From assembly GCA_038141425.1 (NCBI GenBank), contig JAYQIC010000004.1, positions 1 to 13,255 of the forward strand: a DNA stretch of 13,255 bases, given 5' to 3'. The translations under genes and the position numbers were made by a program. Source of the DNA: UBA7985 sp038141425. Its GTDB lineage: Bacteria; Pseudomonadota; Alphaproteobacteria; UBA7985. Each line of letters starts with the position of its first letter. Within the stretch, counting starts at the first letter, position 1. Below, one piece after another: positions 1-8,149 of this stretch. The notes below the pieces were generated by a model. The model was given only the letters and a program-made list of their open reading frames with translations. It was not told the DNA's origin and made no database searches.

Positions 1-55
1 GGAGCTTATGCGATTGCCTGAAGGGGTCAAGAAGTCCCCACTACCAGACCGGCTG
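1..55. other. Left edge, no gene recognised
   Basis: Fifty-five bases downstream of the kinase stop. I see no convincing start codon, conserved coding sequence or terminator. A GGGG/CCCC pair around 24-40 is too short to call a hairpin. KDPG aldolase often accompanies kdgK and could lie beyond the edge, but nothing here shows it. Confidence 0.3.
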
Positions 56-969
56 TCAGCCTCGCTGGCGTGGCAGAATCGCGCCGTGGCCACCGATAAC
101 CCGGCTGGCCATGGCATGTCCGGCGGACAGGCAGGCGGCTTCCCCTGGCCCTCGAGCAAGGCAGCCAGATAGGCGCCATTGAAGCTGTCGCCCGCCGCCG
201 TGGTGTCGACCACGCGGGTGGCTGCAGGAAAGGCAGGGTGCTCTGCGGCGGTCAGGGCCGGTGACAGCGGCCCGCGCTCACCACGCTTGATCGCGCAAGC
301 CGTCCAGCGTCGACCGGCAAAGCGGTCGATCACCGCCTCTTCACTGGTGTCCGCAAAGAGCGTCATTTCATCATCGATCGAGGGCAGGGCGATGTCAGCA
401 ATCTCCACATGCGCTCGATACAGTCGCGGGCCACCGCGGCGCTTTCCCACAGCGATGGGCGGTAGTTGGGGTCAAAGGGCGATCAGGCCCTGTTGATGCT
501 TGCTGCGGTGCCGGAGGTGCGCCATCAGCCGCGTGCGTGCGTCGGGCGAGAGAATGGCGAGGGTAATGCCCGAAAGATAAGTGATTGCAGCAGGGGGGCA
601 GGCTCACTTCCACGCTCGGCGCAGCGAACATTTGGCGTGCGGCCGAAGCCGAGCGCCAATACGAAAAGCTGCCGTTCGCCCTGCGCGTCGGTTGCCCACG
701 GCGTAGACGCCGATGTTTCTGGCCGGATCGGTCTGCGCGTGGCTCAGATCGATACCCTCATCGGTTGCAGCCCGCCGGAAGGCCTGCGACAGCGGATCGG
801 TGCCGACGGCGGTCAGGTAGGAGACGGCATCCGCCGCCGCGCCGTGGGCACGGGCGAAATAGACGGCCGTGTTGTAGGTGTCGCCCGCGAAGCCCACCGC
901 GAAGCCTGCCGCCTGATCCTGACGAATTTCGGCCATGACTTCACCGATGGCGAGCAGCTTGTGGGTCAT
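56..969 (-). CDS. kdgK: 2-keto-3-deoxygluconate kinase, pfkB/ribokinase family (frameshifted in this sequence)
   Basis: This gene probably phosphorylates 2-keto-3-deoxygluconate to KDPG in the cytoplasm, the step after mannonate dehydratase. The protein begins MTHKLLAIGEVMAEI and continues with AVGFAGDTYNTAVYFAR, the substrate-binding N-terminus typical of KdgK. The C-terminal pfkB signature DTTAAGDSFNGAYLA lies at about 207-163 and holds the catalytic Asp and anion hole. The start at 969 is supported by AAAGGA (plus-strand 979-984) nine bases upstream; a longer upstream extension has no such support. The last residues read HGAILPRQRG then a stop at 56-58. About 304 codons matches the family. 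At least four frame breaks (near 690, 640, 595 and 135) each pass to a frame that continues the kinase (for example SFSYWRSASAA, then AFDPNYRPSLWES). It is divergent from uxuB. A different 2-keto-sugar kinase is possible, but the uxuA/uxuB context favours KDG. Confidence 0.82.
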
Positions 970-1119
970 TGTCCCGGGTCCTTTGTGTGCAGATGGATCT
1001 CTGCTCATCGGTTCTTGCATCACCAAACCAAAGCCTGAAGCCAGCGGCTCTGGTATGGAACCGTGTGTGAGTATTTTTACCTGGGTTCTGGCCTGGTATT
1101 CCCGTGTCATAGCTGACCG
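970..1119. promoter_or_regulatory. Divergent kdgK / uxuB control region with two TGGTAT half-sites
   Basis: This 150-bp gap separates the divergent kinase and fructuronate reductase genes, so it should hold both promoters. It contains TGGTAT at 1051-1056 and again at 1094-1099, 43 bp apart, and an A/T-rich patch (GTATTTTTAC, 1071-1080). TGGTAT matches one arm of the UxuR/ExuR-type GntR operator of enterobacteria (TTGGTATACCAA). Each copy lacks a perfect second arm here (followed by GGAACC and TCCCG), so an operator role is only a suggestion. No clear -35/-10 pair could be assigned on either strand. Confidence 0.35.
979..984 (-). promoter_or_regulatory. Ribosome binding site of the kinase
   Basis: On the minus strand this reads AAAGGA, nine bases before the ATG whose complement is 967-969. 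It decides the start, because the same frame stays open upstream to about 1110. Confidence 0.6.
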
Positions 1120-2564
1120 ATGAGCCAGCCACGCCAGCCCCGACGAGAGCGCAAGCCCGTTCCCGGACCGCCGTTGTCCACCTCGGGCTCGGTGCCTTTT
1201 TCCGTGCGCATGGTGCCCCGCTGCTGCAGGCGGCCGTTTCGGGGTGGGCGAAGCAGCCGGAGACTGGGCTGTGGTCGGCGTATCGCTGCGGTCATCGGCT
1301 GTTCGTGACGTTCTGGCGGCACAGGACTTCGTCTACACCACCGTCGCGATGGCACCGGCGGCATGGAAGCGCCGCAGAAGATCGAGATCATCAGCGACGT
1401 GCTGGTCGCCCCTGAAGATCCCCTCGCGGTGCTGGCGGCCATGGCTGACCCGGCCGTTCGTCTCGTCACCCTGACGGTCACGGAAAAGGGATACTGCCGC
1501 GGCGCCGGTGATCAACCGCTCGACCTCGATCATCCGGATGTCGGGCGACCTGAGACGCGACGGTGTGGCCTCTGACAGCCGACCCCGCGCCGCACCGCGG
1601 CGTACCGCACCCGGCTTCATCGTGCAGGCACTGGCCCGGCGGCGCGGGATCGGGGATCGCGCCTTTTCACTCTGCTGTCGCTGGACAACCTGCCCGGCAA
1701 TGGCCGGGTGCTGCGCCAGAGCCGTGCTCGCGATGGCCGAGCGCCTCGATCCCGGCTTAGCCGACTGGATCGCCCGTGAGGTGCGCTTTCCTGCTCCATG
1801 GTCGACCGCATCGTTCCCGCGACGACCCCGGATCTGATCGCGCAGGTGGAGGCAGTAAACCGGCATGCGTGACGAGGCCGTCGTCGCGCACGAGCCCTTC
1901 TTCCAGTGGGTGCTTGAGGACGATTTCGGCGCAGGGCCCGAGACCGGCGTTTGAGGACGCGGGGGTGCAGCTGGCAGGCGGATGTCGAGCCCTTCGAGCG
2001 CATGAAGCTGCGGATGTTGAACGGCACGCACACGGCGCTGGCCTATATCGGCACGCACGCAGGACACGAAACTGTCGCGGAGGCTATGGCTGATCAAGCT
2101 GTCTGCACGCGCATCGAAGCACTTGTGGTCACGGGAATCCTGGCGCCCTCATCATCGCTCCGCCAGGACCGACCTCGACGCTTATGCGCCAAATGCTGAA
2201 GGCCAGATACCAGAACCCCAATATCCGTCACCGTCTGGACCAGATTGCGATGGATGGCAGCCAGAAGCTGCCGCCGCGCATCCTCGATCCCTTGTTCGAA
2301 AATCTCGGTGCCGGGCGCTCGATCGACGGTCTGCTCGATGTCGTGGCCGCTTGGATGCGGTTCGTTGAGCGCGCGGCGACTCAGCAAAGACCGCTGGCCG
2401 ATCCGCTGGCGAGACAGCCTGCTACTGCGGCCGTGACGCTGGCGGGAGGGCTGAAGCTCTGGTTGCCGGCCTGCTGGCCATCGAGCCGATCTTCGCAGCT
2501 TACCGGGTCGATGCCATCTCCGCTGCCCTGATCGAGCGCCTGACACGAGACAAATCCAAATTAA
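1120..2564 (+). CDS. uxuB: Fructuronate reductase / mannitol dehydrogenase family (polyol-specific long-chain dehydrogenase), frameshifted
   Basis: Probably the cytoplasmic NAD(H)-dependent reductase that converts fructuronate to mannonate. The N-terminal nucleotide-binding segment reads VVHLGLGAFFRAHGAP (about 1173-1220). It is followed by WAVVGVSLRSSAVRDVLAAQD, split by a frame break, and by LVTLTVTEKGYCR. The catalytic signature KxxxxNxxH of the family is intact in MKLRMLNGTH (Lys 2005-2007, Asn 2020-2022, His 2029-2031). The C-terminal segment KARYQNPNIRHRLDQIAMDG and the helix IEPIFAAYRVDAISAALIER complete it. Total span of about 480 codons fits the family. Many frame breaks occur (near 1160, 1245, 1360, 1560, 1720, 1790, 1870, 1930, 2130-2190 and 2400-2460). 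Start (ATG 1120, weak ribosome site) and end (TAA near 2562 after one more shift) are approximate. Mannitol or tagaturonate specificity cannot be excluded from sequence; the neighbouring uxuA favours fructuronate. Confidence 0.78.
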
Positions 2565-2680
2565 TCGAGCCCCGGCGTCGGTCTGACAACACTTCGTCGC
2601 ATCCGCGCTGGATGGCCCCCTGGTTGTGCCCACACTCTCAAGCCACGCTCACAACACCAGCTTTCATCCAGGAGATAAAC

Positions 2681-3394
2681 GTGTTCAACCTCACTCAGCA
2701 GGACGTGGATCACTATTTCGAACGCGGCTACGCCATCCTTCCTGGAAGCACTGAATGGCGACGAATTGGCGGTGCTGTCCTCAGTCTGCGATGAGCTGCT
2801 GCAGGAGCCGCCGGACGATGATCAGGGCGGCAAGCCCACGATATCGGCAAGGGGCAGGACCGGCGTTTTCTCCGCCACCGGCATCAGGACAAGGCCGCGC
2901 TGTCCGACTTTGTGCTCGGTCAGGGCATGCGGACGATGATTTCACCGTTCATCGGCGCGACACCGCATCTGTTCAACGAACAATTCGTGGTCAAAGGGCC
3001 CAAAACCGGGGCTGCCTTCGCTTGGCATCAGGACAGCGGCTACGTCGGCTTCGACCACGCGCCGTACCTGTCGGTCTGGATCGCTGTCGACGACACCACC
3101 ACTGAAAATGGACCGGTGTTTGTGTTGCCGCGCAACCTGCGAGAGGATACTTCGATCGAGGATCACCAGTGGGACGCCGAGGGCAAGGAGATGGTGGGCT
3201 ACCGGGGCAGTGATCCCGGGGTTGCGGCCATTGTCCCGGCAGGGTCGGTGGTGCTGTTCTCATCGGTGACGCTGCACCGGTCCTCACCCAACACCACGGA
3301 CCACCCGCGCCGGGCCTATCTGGCACAGTTTTCCGGGGCGCCATTGCTCGACCCCGCGACCGGGGCGCCCAAGACCTTCGCCGTACCGCTCTGA
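2681..3394 (+). CDS. Phytanoyl-CoA dioxygenase (PhyH) family Fe(II)/2-oxoglutarate oxygenase, frameshifted near its start
   Basis: A cytoplasmic non-haem iron, 2-oxoglutarate-dependent oxygenase of about 237 residues. It opens with FNLTQQDVDHYFERGYAILP, the usual PhyH start. The iron-binding motif HxD is seen in AWHQDSGYVGFD (His 3026-3028, Asp 3032-3034), the distal His in VTLHRSSPN (3275-3277), and a likely 2-oxoglutarate-binding Arg in RRAYLAQFSG. The GTG start at 2681 is chosen because AGGAGA lies five bases upstream and the family N-terminus begins there. Frame breaks near 2745 and 2848 are bridged by LNGDELAVLSSVCDELLQE and HDIGKGQDRRFLRH. The substrate is unknown. Its position between uxuB and sugar oxidoreductases suggests hydroxylation or oxidative dealkylation of a sugar acid rather than a lipid. 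Confidence 0.8.
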
Positions 3395-3408
3395 CCGCTC
3401 GGCAGGCG

Positions 3409-4571
3409 ATGGGGATTGCGGTTGAGGCTTTGGCCCCGGGGGCTATAGTGAACCGGCTGAGACCCACAGGAGCCGCCGCGACGCAGGCTGAACGCCCGTC
3501 TGAAGCCCCCCTCAACGTCGCGCTGATCTGGCGTTGGGATGGTGGCAAACCCACCTCCGCGCCGTGCGTGATCTGGCGCCGCTGGTGCGTTTGCGGGTGT
3601 CCTCGCCACCACGCCCGAGCGGGCGCAGGCCTTTGCCGATACCGCCGCGCGTGGGGAGGCGTCGGGGATGTGGTGGCTTACCCCGATCTGGAAGCCCTGA
3701 TCGCCGACGCGGCGCTGGATTCCGTGATTGTGCTGACCCCGCCCAATGCCCGTCAGGCCATCGTCGAGGGCCTGTGCGCCGCCGGATGCCGATCCTGATG
3801 GAGAAGCCGGTCGAGCGTGATCTGGCCCGGGCAACGGCGCTGGTCGAGACCTGCGAGCGGGCCGCGAACCCGCTGGGTATTGTGTTTCAGCATCGCTTTC
3901 AGGTTCGGTCTCCCAACTCGCCACGCTGCTGCAAGACGGCGCGCTGGGCGCGGTGGGGCTGGTCGAAGTCAGCGTGCCCTGGTGGCGGGAGCAGGCTTAC
4001 TACGACGAACCGGGGCGGGGACTTTCGTCCGTGACGGCGGCGGTGTGCTGATCGCAGGCGATCCACAGCCTCGATCTGATGCTGTTGCTGGTCGGCGACG
4101 TGTCCGGGTTCAGGCGATGGCGGTGCGGACCCGGTTCCACGATATGGAGCCGAGGACTTTGTCGGCGCCGGTCTGACCTTCGCAGCGGGAGCTGTCGGCT
4201 CTCTGCAGGCCTCGACGGCTCAATACCCCGGCGGTGCAGAGTTTATCATCGTCCACGGCGACAAGGGTGTGGCCCGGCTGGGCGCGCAAGCTCGCGCTGG
4301 ACTGGCGCGATGGCCGTCAGGAGATCGTGGGCGAGGCCGGGAGCACTGGCGGCGGCGCCGGCTCCCATGGCCTTCACCCGCCTGGCACCAATCGGTGATC
4401 GAAGATTTTGCGCTGGCGTTGCAGCAGGGCCGGGCGCCGCGCGTGACCGGCCGCGAAGCGCTGCGCGTGCACCGGCTGATCGACGCGCTGATTGCCTCCT
4501 CTGGTGCGGGTCGCGCCGTCGACCTGAACCTCGACCTCGACCTCGACCTCGACCTCGCATCCCCTGACTGA
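3409..4571 (+). CDS. Gfo/Idh/MocA family oxidoreductase (first of three), frameshifted
   Basis: NAD(P)-dependent sugar or polyol dehydrogenase of the cytoplasm. After repairing one inserted base near 3533, the Rossmann start reads VALIGVGMVANTHLRAV. The chain continues DSVIVLTPPNARQAIVEGL, the family EKP motif at 3801-3809 (ILMEKPVERDL), and the catalytic-region His in IHSLDLMLLL (His 4064-4066, Asp 4073-4075). The C-terminal part is HQSVIEDFALALQQG and REALRVHRLIDALIAS, typical of the fold. ATG 3409 is taken as the start because it follows the oxygenase stop by 14 bases, but a residue tail of about 30 amino acids precedes the Rossmann domain, and GTG 3448 is possible. The protein ends in an unusual Leu-Asp repeat tail. 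Several frame breaks (near 3533, 3600, 3650, 3785, 3905, 4055, 4280-4370). Substrate not assigned. Confidence 0.78.
4530..4557 (+). repeat. Hexanucleotide tandem repeat CTCGAC, coding for a Leu-Asp tail
   Basis: Four perfect copies of CTCGAC (4530-4553) and a partial fifth (CTCG), preceded by a related GACCTGAAC. In the reading frame of the first Gfo/Idh/MocA gene this adds alternating Leu and Asp residues just before the stop at 4569-4571. Because the unit is six bases, copy-number change would lengthen or shorten the tail without shifting frame. Confidence 0.85.
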
Positions 4572-5642
4572 AGACCTGAAAGCCTGCCTGTCGCGACAGA
4601 CAAACTCCGCGTAGCCGCGATCGGCCTCGACCCACCGCCATTTACGGACAGGTGGGCTCCATGCTCGGCGTGGGTGCCGAGCTGGTCGGTTACTGGACCG
4701 AGGGCGAGCCCCAGCCGCTGGCGGGCTTCCCAGAAGCGGTTTCCGGAGGCTCGCCGATTTGCCGACCGCCGGGCGCTGCTCGAAGACCCCAGCGTCGATC
4801 TGGTGCTGATCGCCGCCATCCCCGCCGACCGCGCGGCACTGGCGATCGAAGCCATGCGACACGGCAAGGACGTGATGACAGACAAGCCCGGCTGCACCCG
4901 CTCGAACAGCTGGCGCAACTGCGCGCGACCGTGGCCGAGACCGGGCGGATCTGGCTTTGTCGACTTCTCCGAGCGGTTTGAGGTGGCATCGGTGACCAGA
5001 GCCGCAGAACTGGTGCAGGCCGGGGCCATCGGACGGGTAGTTCCAGACCGTTACGGGGCTGGGCCCGCATCCGGCTCAACGGTGAGACCCGGCCGTGGTG
5101 GTTCTGGACCGCGCGCAGTATGGCGGGGTTCTGACTGATATTGCCTCCCACCAGATCGACCAGTTTCTGTATTTCACCGGAAACTACGGAAGCGGGAATT
5201 GCCCATGCCTCGGTAGGGGAACTTCGCCAACCCGGATGATCCCGGGCTGCAGGACACCGGCGAGATCGACGTGCGTTCGGATCAGGGTCACGGATATATC
5301 CGGGTCATTGGTACACGCCCGATGCCCTGCCGACCTGGGGCGATGGCCGGCTGACCATTCCGGGCACCGAGGGCACCATCGAAATCCGCAAATACGTCGA
5401 CGTTGCCGGGGCTGACAGCATCGACCATCTGTGATCTGGTCAACGCCACCCGCTGCGAGAAGATCGATTGCAGCGACGCGGGCTATCCTTACTCGGCGCG
5501 CCGGCGCCGACGCGACCGGACGGAAACCGCGATGATCGCGCGCACTGTTTCAAAGTCTGTGAACTGGGATTGATGGCGCAGGCCATGGCCGACAAGGACG
5601 CTGCCCGGCGCGCCACGCCGGGGGCGGCGGGGGCACCTATGA
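4564..5642 (+). CDS. Gfo/Idh/MocA family oxidoreductase (second of three), frameshifted
   Basis: A second NAD(P)-dependent oxidoreductase, of a subfamily distinct from its neighbours. The Rossmann start is LRVAAIGLD then IYGQVGSMLGVGAELVGYW. The canonical EKP is DKP here (KDVMTDKPGC, 4881-4889). The active-site region is GGVLTDIASHQIDQFLYF (His 5149-5151, Asp 5158-5160). Further conserved stretches are VDFSERFEVASVTRAAELV and TPDALPTWGDGRLTI, then AHCFKVCELGLMAQAMA near the C-terminus. The start is uncertain: no ATG precedes the Rossmann motif after the previous stop. A codon at 4564 (CTG as read) followed by TEDLKA would overlap the first gene; ATG 4652 is too late, since it lies inside the domain. 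The end probably forms an ATGA overlap with the next gene. Breaks occur near 4590, 4630, 4730, 4890, 4950, 5040-5100, 5190-5300 and 5430-5540. Confidence 0.76.
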
Positions 5643-6709
5643 CCCGGCGCGTTGCCATTGTCGGTGCCGGCATCGGTCGAGCACCTCCATGCCTATCAGA
5701 ACCTGCCCGAGCGTTTCGAGGTCGCGGTGGTCTGTGACCGCGACGAAGCGCGCGCCAGGACACGCCGCGCAGGCGCTGGGATTGCCACGGCCGGGGCGGT
5801 CGAGGACGTGTTGGCGGACGACAGCATCGACGTGATTGACGTCTGCCCTACCGCCGTTTCTGCAGCATCTGCCGGTTTCGGTGCGGACCTGGGAGGCGGC
5901 AAGCACGTGGTCTGCGAGAAACCATGGTGACCAGCCTGCGCGAGGCGGACCAGCTGGCTACCGCTGCAACTGCTGCCAGTGGCAGGGTCTTCAGCCCGGC
6001 GTTTCAGTACCGTTTTGGCCCCGGGATGGCCAAGCTGCAGGCCTTGATCAACGCCGGTCTGGCGGGCAAGCCGCTGGTCGCCAGCATCGAAACTCACTGG
6101 AATCGCGACGCGGCTCACTACGCCAACCCGTGGCGCGGGACGTGGAAGGGCGAGCAGGGCGGGGCCGTGCTCGGGCACGCCATCCATGCACACGATTTTC
6201 TGTGCGCCGTATTCGGGCCGGTCGCGCGCCTCTCGGCCTTCACGGGCACCCGTGTGAACCCGATCCAGACCGAGGATTGCGCCTCGATCTCAATGCAGAT
6301 GGAGAGCGGCGCTTTGGCGACCTCGTCCATCACGCTGGGCGCAAACGACGACACCAGCCGCTATCGCTTTGTGTTTGAAAACCTGACGGCCGAAAGCGGG
6401 CTGCTGCCCTACGCCCCGGCCAGCGATGGCTGGACCTTCAGCGCGCGCGGGGCGACGACGCAGGAACAGGTGCTCGCCGTGCTGCGCGACGTGCCCCCGG
6501 TGCGGCAGGGTTTCGAGGGCTTTCTGGAGACCTTCGACGACGCCATCGAGGGCAAGCGGAACCGTGCCGTGACCTTCGAAGACGGGCGCCGGTCGCTGGA
6601 GCTGGTGACGGCAATCTATCAGTCGGCCCGCGCAGGCGCGCTCGTCGACCTGCCGCCGACCGACAGCCCGCTCTATGACAGCTGGATGCCAGCGGGGGTG
6701 AGCGCATGA
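5639..6709 (+). CDS. Gfo/Idh/MocA family oxidoreductase (third of three), N-terminal third frameshifted
   Basis: A third NAD(P)-dependent oxidoreductase, about 356 residues. It begins MTRRVAIVGAGIG and then EHLHAYQNLPERFEVAVVCD, separated by a one-base shift near 5677. The chain continues DDSIDVIDVC, the family motif in KHVVCEKP (5915-5923), and then an unbroken C-terminal domain from 5924. That domain holds SPAFQYRFGPGMAKLQALI and the active-site region GAVLGHAIHAHDFLC (His 6185-6187, Asp 6194-6196). The last residues overlap the mannonate dehydratase start as ATGA (6706-6709), and the start shares ATGA with the previous gene, so translation is probably coupled. It resembles dehydrogenases acting on cyclitols or hexose derivatives, but the substrate is not determined. 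Confidence 0.85.
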
Positions 6710-7928
6710 AGCAGACCTGGCGCTGGTTCGGACCCAAGGATCTGGTGACCGTCGATGACATGCGACAAGCCGGGGTTGAGGGCGTGGTGACGGCGCTCCA
6801 TCACCGTCCGCCGGGTGCGGATTGGACGCTCGATGATATTCGCCAGCGACAGGCCGAAATCGGCCACCGACGGCCGACGGCAGCCCCTCGACCTGGCGGG
6901 ATGTGGTCGAGAGCCTGCCGGTTCCGAGGCGATCAAGCAGCAACAGGGCGACTGGCGGGCGCATCTGACGCTCTGACCGCCAGAGCCCTGAAGCATCTCT
7001 GGCGCAGGCCGGCATTGAGGTGGTCTGCTACAACTTCATGCCCATCCTCTGCCGACCGCACCCGCACGATCTGGCGCAGCCCCAGCCCACCGCTACCGCC
7101 ATGGCTTGACGCGGCCTGCCTACGATATTTTTATTCTGCACGGATACGCTGAAGCGCTCCGTTCGAGCCTGAGATCGCCGAGGTCGCGCGGCAGCGCCCA
7201 CCGACATGGACGATGCGCCATGGCAGGCGCTGGCCGAAACTGTAACCCCGGCCTGCCGGGCGGCGCAGTCCTTCAGCCTGCAGGACGTGCGCGACCTTGC
7301 TTGCGCTCTACGGCGGCATCTCAGCCGACCAGCTGCGCGCGCGCACTTCGTTGATTTTCTCGAAGCTGTGGTGCCGGACTGCGGAGCGGAGCGGCTGGGG
7401 CTGGTGGCTGTGCTGTCACCCCGACGATCCGCTGTTTCCGCTGTTGGGGTTGCCGCGGGTGGTCTCGACCGAGGCCGATTACCGCGTCCTTCTGGACCGG
7501 GTCGACAGCCCCGCAAACGGGGTGACGCTGTGCAGCGGGTCGCTGGGGGTCCGGGGATGACAACGACCTGCCCGGGATGATGGATCGGCTGGGCGACCGG
7601 GTTCATTTTCTGCACCTGCGCAACGTCAGCACGAAGGGGCGGAGCAGGAGCAGGGGCTGTATCGCTCGTTCTTCGAAGACGAACACCTGTGCGGCAACAC
7701 CGACATGGCTTTGCTCGCCGCTGTTCATCGCGAAGAGACCCGCCGCAGGGCTGCGGGCCGGGCCGACTGGTCGATCCCCCTGCGGCCGGACCACGGCAGG
7801 ACATCCTCGACGATCAGGGGCGGAACACCCAGCCTGGCTATCCTCTCATCGGTCGGCTGAAAGGTTTGGCCGAACTGCGGAATCTGGACGGCGCTGGACC
7901 ACCTGATCTCGGGGTCGGCAGCGGTTAA
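6706..7928 (+). CDS. uxuA: Mannonate dehydratase, frameshifted
   Basis: Converts D-mannonate to 2-keto-3-deoxygluconate in the cytoplasm (TIM-barrel metalloenzyme). Starts MKQTWRWFGPKDLVTVDDM, as in UxuA, at the ATGA overlap with the previous gene. Diagnostic stretches follow: VVCYNFMPIL; CCHPDDPLFPLLGLPRVVST with its metal-region His at 7417-7419; VDSPANGVTLCSGSLG; DRVHFLHLRNV; RPDHGQDILDD; and GYPLIGRLKGLAELR near the end. These match the order in the E. coli enzyme (394 residues, from memory), and the span of about 407 codons fits. Frame breaks lie near 6870, 6920, 6980, 7060-7200, 7300, 7375-7400, 7550, 7640, 7680 and 7720-7790. The stop at 7926-7928 is in the frame of the last conserved segment; the final few residues may be altered by one further shift. 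Likely the last gene of the catabolic operon. Confidence 0.88.
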
Positions 7929-7939
7929 ACGACCCCGCA

Positions 7940-7960
7940 AACCGCAGTGCACGCGCGGTT
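7940..7960 (+). terminator. Weak candidate terminator after uxuA
   Basis: AACCGC (7940-7945) and GCGGTT (7955-7960) form a 6-bp stem with a 9-base loop, followed by the moderately T-rich CTGCTTGTT. It sits 11 bases after the stop. There is no clean U-run, so it is a weak call. Confidence 0.35.
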
Positions 7961-8136
7961 CTGCTTGTTATGCAGAATCACGAGTCAAAAGCAGAAAATT
8001 GCAGTTTCAGACCTTCTAATATCAGACGTTTTCGGGTTAAGAGTAGAGCAGCTCCGGGTGTGGACCAAATGCGGTCCAGCGCCTGACGAGTTGGTGGAAG
8101 GCTCGGGGAAGCCTTCGTCCAAATCGGATGAATGCT

Positions 8137-8143
8137 AAGGAGG
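8137..8143 (+). promoter_or_regulatory. Strong ribosome binding site of the binding-protein gene
   Basis: AAGGAGG, a full Shine-Dalgarno match, lies six bases before ATG 8150. This fixes the start at 8150, not the in-frame ATG at 8132 that precedes it. Confidence 0.85.
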
Positions 8144-8149
8144 AAAGGC

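Larger units (their letters stand above)
7929..8149 (+). promoter_or_regulatory. Leader / promoter region of the sugar ABC transporter operon
   Basis: A 221-bp non-coding gap. It holds an inverted repeat TTCTGC (7959-7964) / GCAGAA (7972-7977). A second GCAGAA lies at 7991-7996. An A/T-rich stretch spans 7985-8036, with TAATAT at 8017-8022 as a possible -10 but no well-spaced -35. TGGACC (8061-8066) / GGTCCA (8073-8078) is a perfect 6-bp palindrome with a 6-base centre. GAAGGCT (8097-8103) / AGCCTTC (8110-8116) forms a 7-bp hairpin 20 bases upstream of the ribosome site. The marked A/T content compared with the surroundings supports a promoter. Which repeat is an operator and which an RNA hairpin cannot be told from sequence alone. 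Confidence 0.5.

Noticed and set aside
2620..2660. Imperfect inverted repeat CTGGTTGTG / CACAACACCAG upstream of the oxygenase
   Set aside because: A two-base bulge, a 21-base loop and no T-run; too weak to call a terminator or operator.
4530..4557. CRISPR-like repeat
   Set aside because: Units are contiguous hexamers with no spacers and are coding; it is a microsatellite.
4220..5029. A 269-codon minus-strand open frame over the first/second oxidoreductase junction
   Set aside because: It is Arg/Ser-rich, has no family motif, and crosses two plus-strand genes with conserved motifs.
56..7928. Calling the catabolic genes pseudogenes
   Set aside because: Catalytic and binding motifs are intact in all of them and the breaks are single-base indels, so sequencing error is the simpler reading.
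8132..8149. Upstream in-frame ATG for the binding protein
   Set aside because: It lies before the AAGGAGG site, and adding MLRRKG would spoil a normal signal peptide start at 8150.
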